Below are positions 53,699-64,000 of a DNA stretch of 64,000 nucleotides, in pieces (positions within the stretch are counted from its first letter, which is position 1; each line of letters opens with the position of its first letter). The DNA is taken from the NCBI RefSeq assembly GCF_006770265.1, contig NZ_CP017194.1, positions 558,001-622,000 of the forward strand, given 5' to 3'. Origin of the DNA: Lactococcus carnosus (GTDB lineage: Bacteria > Bacillota > Bacilli > Lactobacillales > Streptococcaceae). The translations under genes and the position numbers were made by a program. The notes below the pieces were generated by a model that ran no database searches, had not been told where the DNA came from, and was given only the letters and a program-made list of their open reading frames with translations.

Positions 53699-55345
53699 TT
53701 GAAAAAATATGCAGGAATAGATATTGGTGGTTCTTTCATCAAATATGGGATTGTGACTGACACGGGTGCCGTTTTATTTTCAGATAAGTGTCCGACCGAT
53801 CGAACAAAGCCCAAGCGTGTGCTTGATGATCTAGCCGATATTATTAGGCAGTTGAAACAGGACTACGGGATTGATAGAGTCGGTATCAGCATACCAGGTG
53901 TAATCAATCAAGAAAATCAACTGGTAACATCAGGCGCGATTCAAGACTTATACAAGTATGATGTCAGTGGGGTGCTTTCTGAAAAAACACAGACGCAAGT
54001 GCAACTCGTAAATGATGCCAATGCAGTCGCTTATGCGGAAAAGTGGATAGGCGCGGGCGAAAATTATGATAACTTTGTTTGCTTGCCTCTAGGCACCGGC
54101 GTTGGTGGCGCAATCTTTATTAATGGTGAGTTAGTTAGAGGTAGATCTGGGGCAGCCGGTGAATTTGGTATGACACTGATGGGTGTTGGTAAAACAGAGC
54201 CTGTAGGCTACGAGTCAGCCAGCTTTTATTGTGGTGCAGTTGCTGGACTGTGTCGTATCTATAATGCAAAAATGGGCATTAAAATTTTTGCAGACTGGGA
54301 ACGTGATATCACAGTCATTCTTAATTTTGCAGAAGCAGGTCAGGTTGAAGCACAAGAAAGTTTAGCAGAGTTCTATCAAAATACAGCAGTGTTGTTATTG
54401 AATATCAGTGTGTCCATCGACCCAGAATTAATTATCATTGGTGGTGGTATTAGTGAAAATACGACGATTATGACTGGTATTAAAACAGCAATTAAGCAAT
54501 TACTCGTGAGATATTCAGATATGTCGGCTATCGGATTTCCAAAAATAAAGTCTTTCACAGGTAAAGAAGAAGCGGAGATGACACAAAACAATCTTGGCTT
54601 GAAAATTGAAATTAATATGAGTAATGATGATCATTATCTGGACCGTATTTTTGACTATCAGCCTAATAGACAGCAATTAGTTGGCTGTCATAATTTCTTT
54701 CCACAAGCATTTACAGGCCTATCTGTCGATTATTTTGTCCATTGCTCTAAGCGCTTCCTTGAGCGGAATTTACAGACAGCAGCATTTGTAACCTCGCAAG
54801 TAGGTGAGGTTGGTCCCTGGTCTTTACATGAAGGGCTTTGTACGCTTGAAGCCCATCGTCATCTTCCGATTGAAAGTCAAGTGAAACACCTGAAGTTCCT
54901 AAATGTCGTTGATGATATTATCATCGGTAATGCCTATGCATCAGAAGATGAACTTGAAAAAATGAGTCAAGCATTTTATGCAGATGTGCTTAGTTTGTCG
55001 GTTGACCCAGAATCTGATGTGACGGAGTTAGAGAAAACAATCATTGAAGAAACGGTGCATACTTATCGCGGTGATAGGTCTGAGTATATGATTCGGTCAT
55101 CCATGCCACGATTCACTTATTACACAACGTCCATCCCTGAAAAAGGAGATGCGTCAGTAATTAAACGTGGGGATGTTTTGATTCTAAATGAGACTTATGG
55201 TCAATACAAGGGTGAGGTGCAAATTGCTTTGAAAGACCGACCAAAAGATGTGAGAGTCAACAAAGTTGGTCGAATTTGTGAAGCAGATTTAATCTTATTA
55301 GATGCTGTGAAACCGTATACAAGCTTTTTATTGCAGTTTCTTTAA
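53699..55345 (+). CDS. Hybrid gene: BglK-like ROK kinase (C-terminally clipped) joined to MupG/DUF871 protein (N-terminally clipped)
   Basis: 548 residues from TTG 53699 (MKKYAGIDIGGS), chosen for the AGGTGA site six bases upstream; GTG 53690 is less well placed. Residues 1-285 are a ROK kinase: phosphate loop GIDIGGSFIKYG, VNDANAVAYAEKW, PLGTGVGGAIF and GAAGEFG. It resembles Listeria BglK and lacks the CxCGxxGC zinc motif. It stops at GFPKIKS, before the usual final strand and helix (about 25 residues missing). From residue 286, FTGKEEAEMTQ...GLKIEINMSNDDHYLD continues as the C-terminal two-thirds of a MupG-type protein (DUF871; 6-phospho-N-acetylmuramidase family), missing about the first 110-140 residues of its TIM barrel. 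The join is in frame at about 54553. Both halves are probably impaired. Confidence 0.8.
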   Translation: MKKYAGIDIGGSFIKYGIVTDTGAVLFSDKCPTDRTKPKRVLDDLADIIRQLKQDYGIDRVGISIPGVINQENQLVTSGAIQDLYKYDVSGVLSEKTQTQVQLVNDANAVAYAEKWIGAGENYDNFVCLPLGTGVGGAIFINGELVRGRSGAAGEFGMTLMGVGKTEPVGYESASFYCGAVAGLCRIYNAKMGIKIFADWERDITVILNFAEAGQVEAQESLAEFYQNTAVLLLNISVSIDPELIIIGGGISENTTIMTGIKTAIKQLLVRYSDMSAIGFPKIKSFTGKEEAEMTQNNLGLKIEINMSNDDHYLDRIFDYQPNRQQLVGCHNFFPQAFTGLSVDYFVHCSKRFLERNLQTAAFVTSQVGEVGPWSLHEGLCTLEAHRHLPIESQVKHLKFLNVVDDIIIGNAYASEDELEKMSQAFYADVLSLSVDPESDVTELEKTIIEETVHTYRGDRSEYMIRSSMPRFTYYTTSIPEKGDASVIKRGDVLILNETYGQYKGEVQIALKDRPKDVRVNKVGRICEADLILLDAVKPYTSFLLQFL

Positions 55346-55380
55346 AAAAGTGTAAAATTAAAATAGACAGCGAGGTAAGC

Positions 55381-56625
55381 ATGACGTTAATGATGAATCA
55401 GGATCCGCAATTTAACAATGCACGAGAGAATTGGGTCACAACCTGGAGTCAAGCTCAAAAAGGTATAGGCTTCTTTCCGGTAAATGATAACGATCACACC
55501 GTGGCCTATGAAATTCCGATTCAAAATACAGGAGATCGGGTAGCACTGACATTAGGGAATTACTATAGTGAGGTCTCGCTATCTATTGCTAGCGTCACTG
55601 TTTCGCTAGACAAGGATAGTGGGTTTAAACCAGTAACGGTTAATGGCTCAGAATCCTTTGTTGTTGATGCCCATGGGCTTGTCAAGACGGATAGTATTGC
55701 CCTGCTTGTGACATCTGGTACAGCTATTTATGTGCGAATCTATTATCCAGACCAGCCACAAGTTAACCGGGCTATTTCTGGTAATACATTTGCAACTCAT
55801 GCTGAGCGGTCTATCAAAGGGGATTTTACAAAAACAACCCCCTTAATTTGTGATGACGTATTTAGTGATATGATGATAGATGATCCCTACGCCGTAAAAT
55901 ATGGCGAGTCATTAAGTGAGAGTAAAACGCGATTCACCTTAACACTGCAAGGCGTGGATGTCCACACAAAAGCAGCGGGTGGCACAATCGTTGCTTTCGG
56001 TGATTCAATAACGGAACAAGGTCATTGGGTAAGGCCCACTCAAGCACAAGTCTTAGAGAAACTTGGTCCTGGTTATAGTCTAGTCAATGCCGGTATATCC
56101 GGAAATCGCTTGCTAAAGGGATTTGCTCACTTACCAAGAAGGACTCAGTTTTTTGGCTTAGCAGGCATCGAACGTTTTGTGCATGATGTGTTTGAGGTTA
56201 ATGAGCATGTCATTGCTGTCGTGATTGCGCTAGGGGTAAATGATTTACACCAGCCAGGTACGGAGGCACAATTTTCGATTGACGAGTTACCCACCTTCGA
56301 CGAGTTAGTAGCAGGTTACCAACGTTTGATCAAGGTAGCTATAAAAAACGGTAGTCGCGTTTTTTTAGCGACACTCAGTCCATTTATCGGCTACACAGTT
56401 GCTGTTAAAAATGAAGAAAAAGAGGCGATTCGCAAGCAGATAAATGAGTGGATACGTCACAATCGTAAGGTTGCGGGCATCTATGATTTCGACGCCTTGC
56501 TATCAGATCCAACGGATTGCACGACAGCCAATCCCTTATATGACTCCGGTGATAAGTTACACCCAAGTCCGGAAGGTGGACTTGCCATGAGTCGCTTGAT
56601 CGATGTGACAGCCTTTAATGCTTAA
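55381..56625 (+). CDS. SGNH/GDSL-family hydrolase (esterase), cytoplasmic
   Basis: 414 residues, no signal peptide. The N-terminal 170 residues form a beta-rich domain (NWVTTWSQAQ, QNTGDRVALTLGNYYSEVSL) typical of this esterase subgroup. The SGNH core has Ser in IVAFGDSITEQG, Gly in NAGISGNRLL, Asn in ALGVNDLHQPG and the Asp/His pair in SGDKLHPSPEGG. Likely removes acetyl or other acyl groups from sugars. Linkage to the GH1 and ROK-MupG genes (35-base gap, GAGG site) suggests deacylation of imported beta-glucosides or muropeptide sugars; the substrate is inference. Confidence 0.88.
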   Translation: MTLMMNQDPQFNNARENWVTTWSQAQKGIGFFPVNDNDHTVAYEIPIQNTGDRVALTLGNYYSEVSLSIASVTVSLDKDSGFKPVTVNGSESFVVDAHGLVKTDSIALLVTSGTAIYVRIYYPDQPQVNRAISGNTFATHAERSIKGDFTKTTPLICDDVFSDMMIDDPYAVKYGESLSESKTRFTLTLQGVDVHTKAAGGTIVAFGDSITEQGHWVRPTQAQVLEKLGPGYSLVNAGISGNRLLKGFAHLPRRTQFFGLAGIERFVHDVFEVNEHVIAVVIALGVNDLHQPGTEAQFSIDELPTFDELVAGYQRLIKVAIKNGSRVFLATLSPFIGYTVAVKNEEKEAIRKQINEWIRHNRKVAGIYDFDALLSDPTDCTTANPLYDSGDKLHPSPEGGLAMSRLIDVTAFNA

Positions 56626-56715
56626 ATGCGGCTTCATAGGTAAGTAAGCGTGTCATCACACTGCTTGCTAAATAGATGCATGTTGTTATGTTAGCGTGGG
56701 TGATGGTGTAAAAAC

Positions 56716-56743
56716 TTGCATTCTATTGAAGTTATGCTATAAT
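56716..56743 (+). promoter_or_regulatory. Promoter of the rimP-nusA-infB operon
   Basis: TTGCAT (56716-56721), 16-bp spacer, TGCTATAAT (extended -10, TATAAT at 56738-56743). The start is predicted near 56750. Confidence 0.82.
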
Positions 56744-56749
56744 GTAATT

Positions 56750-56938
56750 ATAGAACAAAGAAAGGAGCGCTCACATTGGGCGCTCCTGTTGTTTGAATTA
56801 ATAGCGATTTAAGGGATGGGATATCACTAGAAAAAGTGGGGTTATGCCGATTGGTCAAGTTTGTTGATCAAACTTGCCAGTTATCTTTAACAGGGTTTAG
56901 CTGTCTCCTATCGTATCGCTCATGTAGAAAGGAAATTT
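56750..56938 (+). promoter_or_regulatory. Structured leader of the rimP-nusA-infB operon
   Basis: This leader of about 189 bases contains two strong hairpins. GGAGCGC/GCGCTCC lies at about 56763-56786 and sequesters an SD-like AAGGAG. CAAGTTTG-TTGAT-CAAACTTG lies at 56856-56876, with no T run after it. No reading frame of note starts between them. Autoregulation by NusA or another operon product is possible but unproven. Confidence 0.5.
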
Positions 56939-57412
56939 ATGTCTACACCTATTACAGAAATTGTCCTAGAACATCTTGGAGGCAAGTTACCAGAGCCTTT
57001 TGAGTTAGTTGACGTCGAATGGTCGAAAATGGGGGCGGACCATGTTTTGTCTGTACTGATTGATAAACCAGATGGCATTACGCTTCAAGATACAGCAGAT
57101 TTATCAGAAATTATCAGTCCTGAACTGGACAAAATCTCGCCTGACCCATTTCCAGAAGATTACTTACTGGAAGTTGCAAGTCCTGGTGCAGAACGGCCAT
57201 TAAAAAAAGCAGCAGATTTCATCAAGCACATTGGCGATTATATCTTTGTCAAACTGTACCAAAAAGTTGCGGGAGAAAAAGAGTTTGTAGGGGATATCGT
57301 TGGCTTTAATGCCGATATACTTACGCTGACTTATCTTGATAAGACACGTCAAAAGACGGTTGAGATCGAGTTGTCAAACATTGCCAAAGCACGTACACAG
57401 GTTAAACTTTAA
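56939..57412 (+). CDS. rimP: Ribosome maturation factor RimP
   Basis: 157 residues. Binds the 30S subunit during assembly of the S12/S19 region. The N-terminal alpha/beta domain holds ELVDVEWSKMGADHVLSVLIDKPDG and the central PEDYLLEVASPGAERPLK is the family signature. The C-terminal SH3-like domain follows (about 90-157). First gene of the conserved nusA operon, with GAAAGGAAA as SD site. The gap to nusA is 44 bases. Confidence 0.95.
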   Translation: MSTPITEIVLEHLGGKLPEPFELVDVEWSKMGADHVLSVLIDKPDGITLQDTADLSEIISPELDKISPDPFPEDYLLEVASPGAERPLKKAADFIKHIGDYIFVKLYQKVAGEKEFVGDIVGFNADILTLTYLDKTRQKTVEIELSNIAKARTQVKL

Positions 57413-57456
57413 ACACGACGTATGACGTTAAACTAATAAAAGAAAGTTGGAAGCAC

Positions 57457-58563
57457 ATGAGTAAGGAAATGCAAGCTGCATTCACCCTTTTGGAGGAAGA
57501 AAAAGGGATTTCACCTGAAGTTGTTATCGGCGCAATCGCTGAGGCCCTAACTGCAGCTTACAAAAAACAATACAATCAATCTCAAAACGTGACGATTGAG
57601 TATAATGATGCCAAGGGTGACTTTATCGTTTATTCAACACGGGAAGTCGTAGATGAAGTATTTGATAGCCGTCTTGAGATGAGTCTTGATGATGCACTTG
57701 CACTGAATGCACATTATCAAATCGGTGACAAAATTCGATTCGAAGAAAAACCGAAAGATTTTGCACGTACCGCTGCAAATGCTGCCAAGCAAGTTATCAT
57801 GAACAAGATGCGTGAAGAATCACATACGATCATTTATAACGAGTTTAAGCGTTATGAAAATGAAATCATTCAAGGCACGGTAGAGCGTGTTGATGATCGT
57901 GCGATTTTCATCAACCTTGGTAAAGTGGATAGTATGCTTGGTAAACGTGATCAAATTCCTGGTGAACGTTATCAAATCGGAGATAAAGTTAAAGTCTATG
58001 TCTCTGCTGTCGAACAATCTAAAAAAGGCCCGATCGTGTATGTCAGTCGGACACATCCTGAACTCCTTAAAAGAATGTTTGAAAAAGAAATTCCTGAAGT
58101 TTATGATGGCACAGTTGAAATCGTCAGCATTGCGCGTGAAGCTGGTGATCGTGCGAAAGTCATCGTCAAATCAAATGATGCCAATGTTGATGCCATCGGT
58201 ACAATCGTAGGCCCTCGTGGTTCACGTATTCGTACTTTGGTTGATGAGCTACATGGTGAGAACATGGATATCATCGAATGGAATGATGACCGTGCAACGA
58301 TGATCAAAAATGCTTTGAAACCTGCACAAGTAAATGACGTTATCGTTGATGAAATCACTGGAGAAACTGTTGTTGTTGTACCAGATGACCAGCTCTCTCT
58401 CGCTATCGGTAAACGTGGTCAAAATGTACGCCTTGCGGCTCATGTGACCAACAACAAGATTGACATTAAATCACAAACAAAATTTGATCAAGAAGCATCA
58501 GAAGCGTCAGAAGTTGAGGCTGAAGCAGTTGAGCCAACACTTTCAGCCGACGTGCTTGATTAA
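57457..58563 (+). CDS. nusA: Transcription termination/antitermination factor NusA
   Basis: 368 residues, the short Gram-positive form without the C-terminal acidic repeats. The RNA polymerase-binding N-terminal domain (1-130) is followed by S1 (about 135-200, GTVERVDDRAIFINLGKVDSMLGK) and two KH domains (about 205-345) with IVGPRGSRIRTLVDELHGE and LAIGKRGQNVRLAA. The tail is acidic and short (EASEASEVEAEAVEP). Modulates pausing and termination; it may also act on the leader of its own operon. Confidence 0.96.
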   Translation: MSKEMQAAFTLLEEEKGISPEVVIGAIAEALTAAYKKQYNQSQNVTIEYNDAKGDFIVYSTREVVDEVFDSRLEMSLDDALALNAHYQIGDKIRFEEKPKDFARTAANAAKQVIMNKMREESHTIIYNEFKRYENEIIQGTVERVDDRAIFINLGKVDSMLGKRDQIPGERYQIGDKVKVYVSAVEQSKKGPIVYVSRTHPELLKRMFEKEIPEVYDGTVEIVSIAREAGDRAKVIVKSNDANVDAIGTIVGPRGSRIRTLVDELHGENMDIIEWNDDRATMIKNALKPAQVNDVIVDEITGETVVVVPDDQLSLAIGKRGQNVRLAAHVTNNKIDIKSQTKFDQEASEASEVEAEAVEPTLSADVLD

Positions 58564-58590
58564 GTAACTAATTAACAGGAGTAAGTGTTG

Positions 58591-58917
58591 ATGGTTAAGA
58601 CTAAAAAAGTACCGTTAAGAAAATCTGTCGTATCGAATGCACAGTTTCCCAAAAAAGCGTTATTAAGAATTGTTTGCAATAAAGCCGGTGAAATTAGCAT
58701 TGATCCGATGGGTAAAGCACCTGGTCGTGGTGCTTATATCGCGATTAAAAACGAAGAAGCCTTACAAGCCAAACAAAGGCGCGTATTTGACCGCGTATTT
58801 CAGACAACGATTGCAGATAATTTTTATGATGAGCTGATCCTTTACGTAGACCACCAGGTCGAACGTGAAAAATTAGCAACGGTGACCTATTCAATTGATG
58901 AAGCACCAGAAATTTAA
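58591..58917 (+). CDS. ylxR: YlxR family protein (RnpM)
   Basis: 108 residues from ATG 58591, with AGGAG nine bases upstream; GTG and TTG codons lie just before it. The family core RKSVVSNAQFPKKALLRIV and GKAPGRGAYI is present. Ser stands where many homologues have Cys in RKC, as I recall for streptococci. YlxR/RnpM was recently linked to RNase P RNA binding. Conserved third gene of the nusA operon. Confidence 0.9.
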   Translation: MVKTKKVPLRKSVVSNAQFPKKALLRIVCNKAGEISIDPMGKAPGRGAYIAIKNEEALQAKQRRVFDRVFQTTIADNFYDELILYVDHQVEREKLATVTYSIDEAPEI

Positions 58918-58926
58918 GGCTGAAAA

Positions 58927-59244
58927 ATGACTGAAATAACAGAGCTAAATAAAACAAAATTGTCAAATTCCTTAGGAATGGCAAAAAAAGCTGGACGTAT
59001 TGCGACAGGTGAAGAACTTGTCATCAAATCGATTCAAGCAGAACGTGCAAGATTGGTGTTTGTCGCACATGATGCAGCACCTAATCTTGTTAAACGTATT
59101 ACTGATAAAACAACCTATTATGAAATTCCCATGCTAGACATATTTTCTTCAGCAGAACTTTCCCACGCTATCGGTAGTGATCGGAAAGTCATCGCTGTTC
59201 AAGATAAAGGATTTGCCAAGAAAATGGAGAGTCTTATGAAATAA
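58927..59244 (+). CDS. ylxQ: L7Ae/L30e-family RNA-binding protein YlxQ
   Basis: 105 residues. Shows the L7Ae fold: [43 protein letters not shown] and [30 protein letters not shown]. Family members bind kink-turns in RNA. It follows ylxR after a nine-base gap and has a weak SD site, so it is probably translated by coupling. The exact RNA target is not known. Confidence 0.9.
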   Translation: MTEITELNKTKLSNSLGMAKKAGRIATGEELVIKSIQAERARLVFVAHDAAPNLVKRITDKTTYYEIPMLDIFSSAELSHAIGSDRKVIAVQDKGFAKKMESLMK

Positions 59245-59266
59245 GATAAACGAGGAGGACATCATT

Positions 59267-61927
59267 ATGTCTGAAAAAAAACGTATTAACCAAATTGCTA
59301 AAGAGAGTGGCCTTACTAATAAAGAACTTGTGGATCACGCACAAAAAATTGGGTTGCCAGTCAAATCGCATAGCTCAAGTATCGATGCAGAACAAACGAA
59401 AACACTTTTAAGTTCGCTTAACTCTGGATCAACTGATAACAAAGCAACAACAAAACCAGTGCTAGATGCTAAAAAGGAAATAGCTAGTCAAAATCGTGTG
59501 ATTAGTGTTGGCGGTAAAAAAGTTGTTTCTGAAACAGAAACTGGTAATCGCCCGATCGTTGTTGGCGGTAAAAAAGTGTTATCAGACAAAGAAATTGGTA
59601 GTGCTCGTGTGATTTCTGTTGGGGGTAAAACTGTTGCTCCAGTAAAACAAGAAACGCTAGTCGCAAAAACAACCGAAGCTAAAGCGACGCCAGTCGTAGC
59701 TGACAATGCAACAAACGAACAAGTAAAAAATAAGGTGGAAAAGACCGTCGAAACGAAGACAGAAGTGAAAGCGGAAACGCCTAAAAAACCTGAGCGACCA
59801 GCTAATGGTGGCATCAAAGTCATTACACGTGCTGCGGATGTTAAACCTAAAAATGGTGGCATCAAAGTCATTCAACGTGCTGCTGATATTGCACCTTCAG
59901 CAGCAAGTCAAGGGAATGCTAACGCAAATCGCAATAAAAATAAAAAAAGTCGTAACACTGCTGGTACTGGACAAGCACAAGGTCAAGGCCAAGGACAAAA
60001 CAATGCGGGCGGCAATCGTCAAGGTGGCCCATTACGTGTAAATGATAACCGAAATCAAGTCCGTAATGCGCGTAACTCTAACTGGAATAGCAACAAGAAA
60101 CGTAAAGGTAAACGTGGTGCTCAGCAAGTTGCACCACAACCAGTTGTCCAACGTAAGTTCCATGAATTACCTGAAAGTCTTGTTTATTCTGAAGGCATGA
60201 CAATTGCTGATTTGGCAAAACGTTTGAAACGTGAACCTGCTGAACTCGTAAAAAAATTGTTCTTGATGGGTATCATGACAACACAAAACCAATCATTGGA
60301 TGCAGACACGATTGAACTTTTACTTCTAGACTATGGTGTAACACCTGAGAAAAAAGTTGAAGAAGATAAGACAGATATCGAACGTCTCTTCATCGAAGAA
60401 GGTTATCTTAACGAAGACCAATTGATTGAACGGCCACCAGTTGTTACAATCATGGGTCACGTCGACCATGGTAAAACGACTTTGCTTGATACACTACGTA
60501 ATTCACGTGTGACTAGTGGAGAAGCTGGCGGGATCACACAGCATATTGGTGCCTACCAAATCGATGAAAACGGTAAGAAAATTACCTTCCTAGATACACC
60601 AGGACATGAAGCCTTTACAAGCATGCGTGCGCGTGGTGCATCTGTGACGGATATCACGATTCTTGTTGTGGCAGCTGATGATGGTGTTATGCCACAAACA
60701 GTTGAAGCAATCAACCATTCTAAAGCAGCTGGTGTCCCAATTATTGTTGCCATCAACAAAATTGACAAACCAGGTGCCAACCCACAACGTGTGATTCAAG
60801 AGTTATCAGAACATGGTATCATGAGTCAAGCTTGGGGTGGGGAATCTGAGTTTGTTGAAATTTCAGCTAAATTCAATACAAATATCGATTCACTTTTAGA
60901 AACAGTTCTCTTAGTTGCAGAAATCCAGGAACTCAAAGCAGACCCAACTGTAAAAGCAATCGGTACTGTTGTAGAAGCGCGTCTGGACAAAGGTAAGGGA
61001 GCTATTGCGACTTTACTCGTTCAACAAGGTACACTTCATCAACAAGACCCAATCGTTGTTGGGAACACCTTTGGCCGTGTACGTGCTATGGTAACTGACT
61101 TAGGCCGTCGTGAAAAAACAGCAGGACCATCAAGTCCAGTTGAAATCACTGGGTTGAATGATGTTCCACAAGCAGGGGACCACTTTGCCGTCTTTGAAGA
61201 TGAAAAGACAGCTCGCTCAGTTGGTGAAGAACGTGCAAAACGTGCGCTCTTTAATCAACGTAGCAGCACACACCGTGTGAGTCTAGAAAATCTCTTTGAT
61301 ACCCTTAAAGAAGGTCAAATCAAATCAGTAAATGTTATCATCAAGGCTGACGTACAAGGCTCAGCTGAGGCACTTGCAGCATCATTACAAAAAATTGATG
61401 TTGAAGGTGTAAAAGTTGATATCGTCCATAGCGCTGTTGGTGCCATTAATGAATCAGATGTCTCTTTAGCAGAAGCTGCTAATGCGGTCATCATCGGATT
61501 TAATGTCCGTCCGACACCACTTGCTCGCCTGCAAGCTGAAAATGATGACGTTGAAATTCGTCTGAACAGCATTATCTATAAAGTGCTTGAAGAAGTTGAG
61601 ACAGCTATGAAGGGGATGCTTGATCCTGAATTTGAGGAAAAAGTTATCGGTGAAGCAGTTGTTCGCGAAACCTTTACAGTTTCAAAAGTTGGGACAATTG
61701 CTGGTTTCATGGTCTTATCAGGATCTGTTAAACGTGATGCAAGTGTTCGTGTTATCCGAGGTGGTATTGTGATTGCCGACGGTAGCTTATCATCACTTAA
61801 ACACTTTAAAGATGATGTCAAAGAAGTCAGAAAAGGTAATGAGGGTGGTCTCATGATCGACGGCTACAACGAAATTGAAGTTGACGATACCTTTGAAGTC
61901 TACGAAATGGTTGAAATTAAACGTTAA
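59267..61927 (+). CDS. infB: Translation initiation factor IF-2
   Basis: 886 residues. The N-terminal IF2_N motif is at 1-55 ([24 protein letters not shown]). A long low-complexity basic linker (55-295) contains repeated VGGKKV and NGGIKVI blocks, then Q/G-rich [13 protein letters not shown] second IF2_N (about 305-360) follows. The G domain at about 395-530 has G1 [18 protein letters not shown] and NKID, then beta-barrel domains and the C-terminal fMet-tRNA-binding domain. GAGGAGG SD site. Places initiator tRNA on the 30S subunit. The repeats in the linker vary between strains in many lactococci. Confidence 0.97.
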   Translation: MSEKKRINQIAKESGLTNKELVDHAQKIGLPVKSHSSSIDAEQTKTLLSSLNSGSTDNKATTKPVLDAKKEIASQNRVISVGGKKVVSETETGNRPIVVGGKKVLSDKEIGSARVISVGGKTVAPVKQETLVAKTTEAKATPVVADNATNEQVKNKVEKTVETKTEVKAETPKKPERPANGGIKVITRAADVKPKNGGIKVIQRAADIAPSAASQGNANANRNKNKKSRNTAGTGQAQGQGQGQNNAGGNRQGGPLRVNDNRNQVRNARNSNWNSNKKRKGKRGAQQVAPQPVVQRKFHELPESLVYSEGMTIADLAKRLKREPAELVKKLFLMGIMTTQNQSLDADTIELLLLDYGVTPEKKVEEDKTDIERLFIEEGYLNEDQLIERPPVVTIMGHVDHGKTTLLDTLRNSRVTSGEAGGITQHIGAYQIDENGKKITFLDTPGHEAFTSMRARGASVTDITILVVAADDGVMPQTVEAINHSKAAGVPIIVAINKIDKPGANPQRVIQELSEHGIMSQAWGGESEFVEISAKFNTNIDSLLETVLLVAEIQELKADPTVKAIGTVVEARLDKGKGAIATLLVQQGTLHQQDPIVVGNTFGRVRAMVTDLGRREKTAGPSSPVEITGLNDVPQAGDHFAVFEDEKTARSVGEERAKRALFNQRSSTHRVSLENLFDTLKEGQIKSVNVIIKADVQGSAEALAASLQKIDVEGVKVDIVHSAVGAINESDVSLAEAANAVIIGFNVRPTPLARLQAENDDVEIRLNSIIYKVLEEVETAMKGMLDPEFEEKVIGEAVVRETFTVSKVGTIAGFMVLSGSVKRDASVRVIRGGIVIADGSLSSLKHFKDDVKEVRKGNEGGLMIDGYNEIEVDDTFEVYEMVEIKR

Positions 61928-61999
61928 ACCGTTTGCTGAACTGACGTATAAGAAGAAATGCTTGAGCAATCAGGTGTTTTGGGAAGAAGGGGAAAAAAG

Positions 62000-62350
62000 A
62001 TGTCAAATACACATCGTAGTGACCGTGTTGCGGTTGAACTCATGCGTGAAATCAACGATATTTTGCGCTTGAAAATCCGGGACCCACGCGTACAGGACGT
62101 TAATATTTCTGACGTTCAAATTACAGGTGACTTGAGTCAAGCGACGATTTATTATAGTCTCTTATCAGATCTTGCATCTGATAATGAAAAAGCTAAAACA
62201 GGTCTTAAAAAGGCAACTGGTGCAATTAAAAGTGAACTAGCTAAACGCATGACACTTTATAAAATTCCAGACTTAACGTTTGCCAAAGATGAGTCTGTGG
62301 CTTATGGCGGAAAAATTGATGAACTCTTAAGAAACTTGAATAAAGATTAA
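62000..62350 (+). CDS. rbfA: 30S ribosome-binding factor A
   Basis: 116 residues from ATG 62000; an in-frame start at 61958 would add a non-family N-terminus. GAAGAAGGGGAAAAAAG upstream holds the SD site. The KH-like fold shows [46 protein letters not shown] and [22 protein letters not shown]. Acts late in 30S maturation at the 16S 5' helix. Last gene of the nusA operon, followed by a terminator. Confidence 0.95.
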   Translation: MSNTHRSDRVAVELMREINDILRLKIRDPRVQDVNISDVQITGDLSQATIYYSLLSDLASDNEKAKTGLKKATGAIKSELAKRMTLYKIPDLTFAKDESVAYGGKIDELLRNLNKD

Positions 62351-62352
62351 CG

Positions 62353-62393
62353 TAAAAAAGCAGCCAATTCGATCAGAATTGACTGCTTTTTTG
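62353..62393. terminator. Terminator between rbfA and the convergent GH1 gene
   Basis: AAAAAAGCAG-c-CAATTC pairs with GAATTG-a-CTGCTTTTTT, flanked by A and T tracts. Suitable for both directions. Confidence 0.9.
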
Positions 62394-62443
62394 TTTTAGC
62401 ATTCAGAAATGATAAGAAATTAAGGCCTGTTTTCGATCATGGA

Positions 62444-63898
<1,455 letters not shown>

Positions 63899-63912
63899 TT
63901 ATTAAGTTGTAA

Positions 63913-63999
63913 TTAGCGAATGACTTTCATCACCTGTTCACCAGGCTCAGATAAGGCTTTTGTCAAAGTGATGATGTCACCAAAATCTGACGAATTTGT
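63913..63999 (-). CDS. Beta-glucoside PTS enzyme II (EIIA end), C-terminal fragment
   Basis: The last 28 codons and stop of a minus-strand gene that enters from beyond the window: TNSSDFGDIITL...VMKVIR. The reading fits the end of the EIIA(Glc-type) domain of beta-glucoside EIIBCA proteins (a TNT/TNS-type motif followed by a short tail). The neighbour downstream is a phospho-beta-glucosidase, which is the usual operon order. Too short for certainty. Confidence 0.6.
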   Translation of the reverse strand, partial: TNSSDFGDIITLTKALSEPGEQVMKVIR

Positions 64000-64000
64000 G

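Noticed and set aside
59488-59871. A 127-codon open frame opposite the infB linker
   Set aside because: It arises from the repetitive low-complexity linker read backwards; no SD site or family resemblance.
59500-59900. Short repeats as a CRISPR-like or regulatory array
   Set aside because: They are in-frame codon repeats (VGGKKV, NGGIKVI) of the IF-2 linker.

Overview
The window is a low-GC Firmicutes chromosome segment, most likely from the Streptococcaceae and closest in style to Lactococcus (piscium/raffinolactis-like). The evidence is the gene content and order: nrdR-dnaB-dnaI-der, ccrZ-trmB, gdpP-rplI-replicative helicase and rimP-nusA-ylxR-ylxQ-infB-rbfA. Strong SD sites, CcpA-type cre boxes, a T-box in front of pheST, a C-minus (type B) ribosomal protein L31 and a water-forming NADH oxidase agree with this. 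Species level is inference.

Left part (1-14.4 kb): the tail of an ABC exporter, murA, and an IS30-family element inserted exactly in the U-tract of the murA terminator. Next come a histidine phosphatase, rpmE2, a DUF1803-like protein and two threonine tRNAs behind a long structured leader. A guanine riboswitch follows with xpt-pbuX, then T-box-pheS-pheT, a HisK-type PHP phosphatase, nox, and treR encoding the trehalose repressor.

Accessory sugar island (14.4-29.5 kb): a Cof phosphatase, a LacI regulator, an ABC sugar importer without its own ATPase, an AraC regulator, and a set of two Gfo/Idh/MocA dehydrogenases, a ThuA-like protein and a TIM-barrel isomerase. The trehalose PTS gene and phosphotrehalase end the island. 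The combination resembles glycoside catabolism through 3-keto sugars, placed between treR and treP-treC, and is the most interesting region. Several cre boxes and a perfect 20-bp TreR-type palindrome mark its control.

Middle (29.8-41 kb): a cell-wall-anchored protein with a trypsin-like protease domain and three 177-residue adhesin-type repeats, ornithine carbamoyltransferase behind a promoter overlapped by an ArgR-like box, a P-type ATPase, a HAD/PRA-PH fusion, aspartate kinase and a small HAD phosphatase.

Core block (41-51 kb): gdpP, rplI, replicative helicase, veg, ccrZ, trmB, nrdR, dnaB, dnaI, der. After a Ca2+/H+ or Na+ antiporter-type gene there is a beta-glucoside locus (52.3-56.6 kb): a 6-phospho-beta-glucosidase, a hybrid gene joining a C-terminally clipped ROK kinase to an N-terminally clipped MupG (DUF871) protein, and a GDSL hydrolase. 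The nusA-infB operon with a hairpin-rich leader follows. The window ends in a second 6-phospho-beta-glucosidase and the tail of its PTS permease, both on the minus strand.
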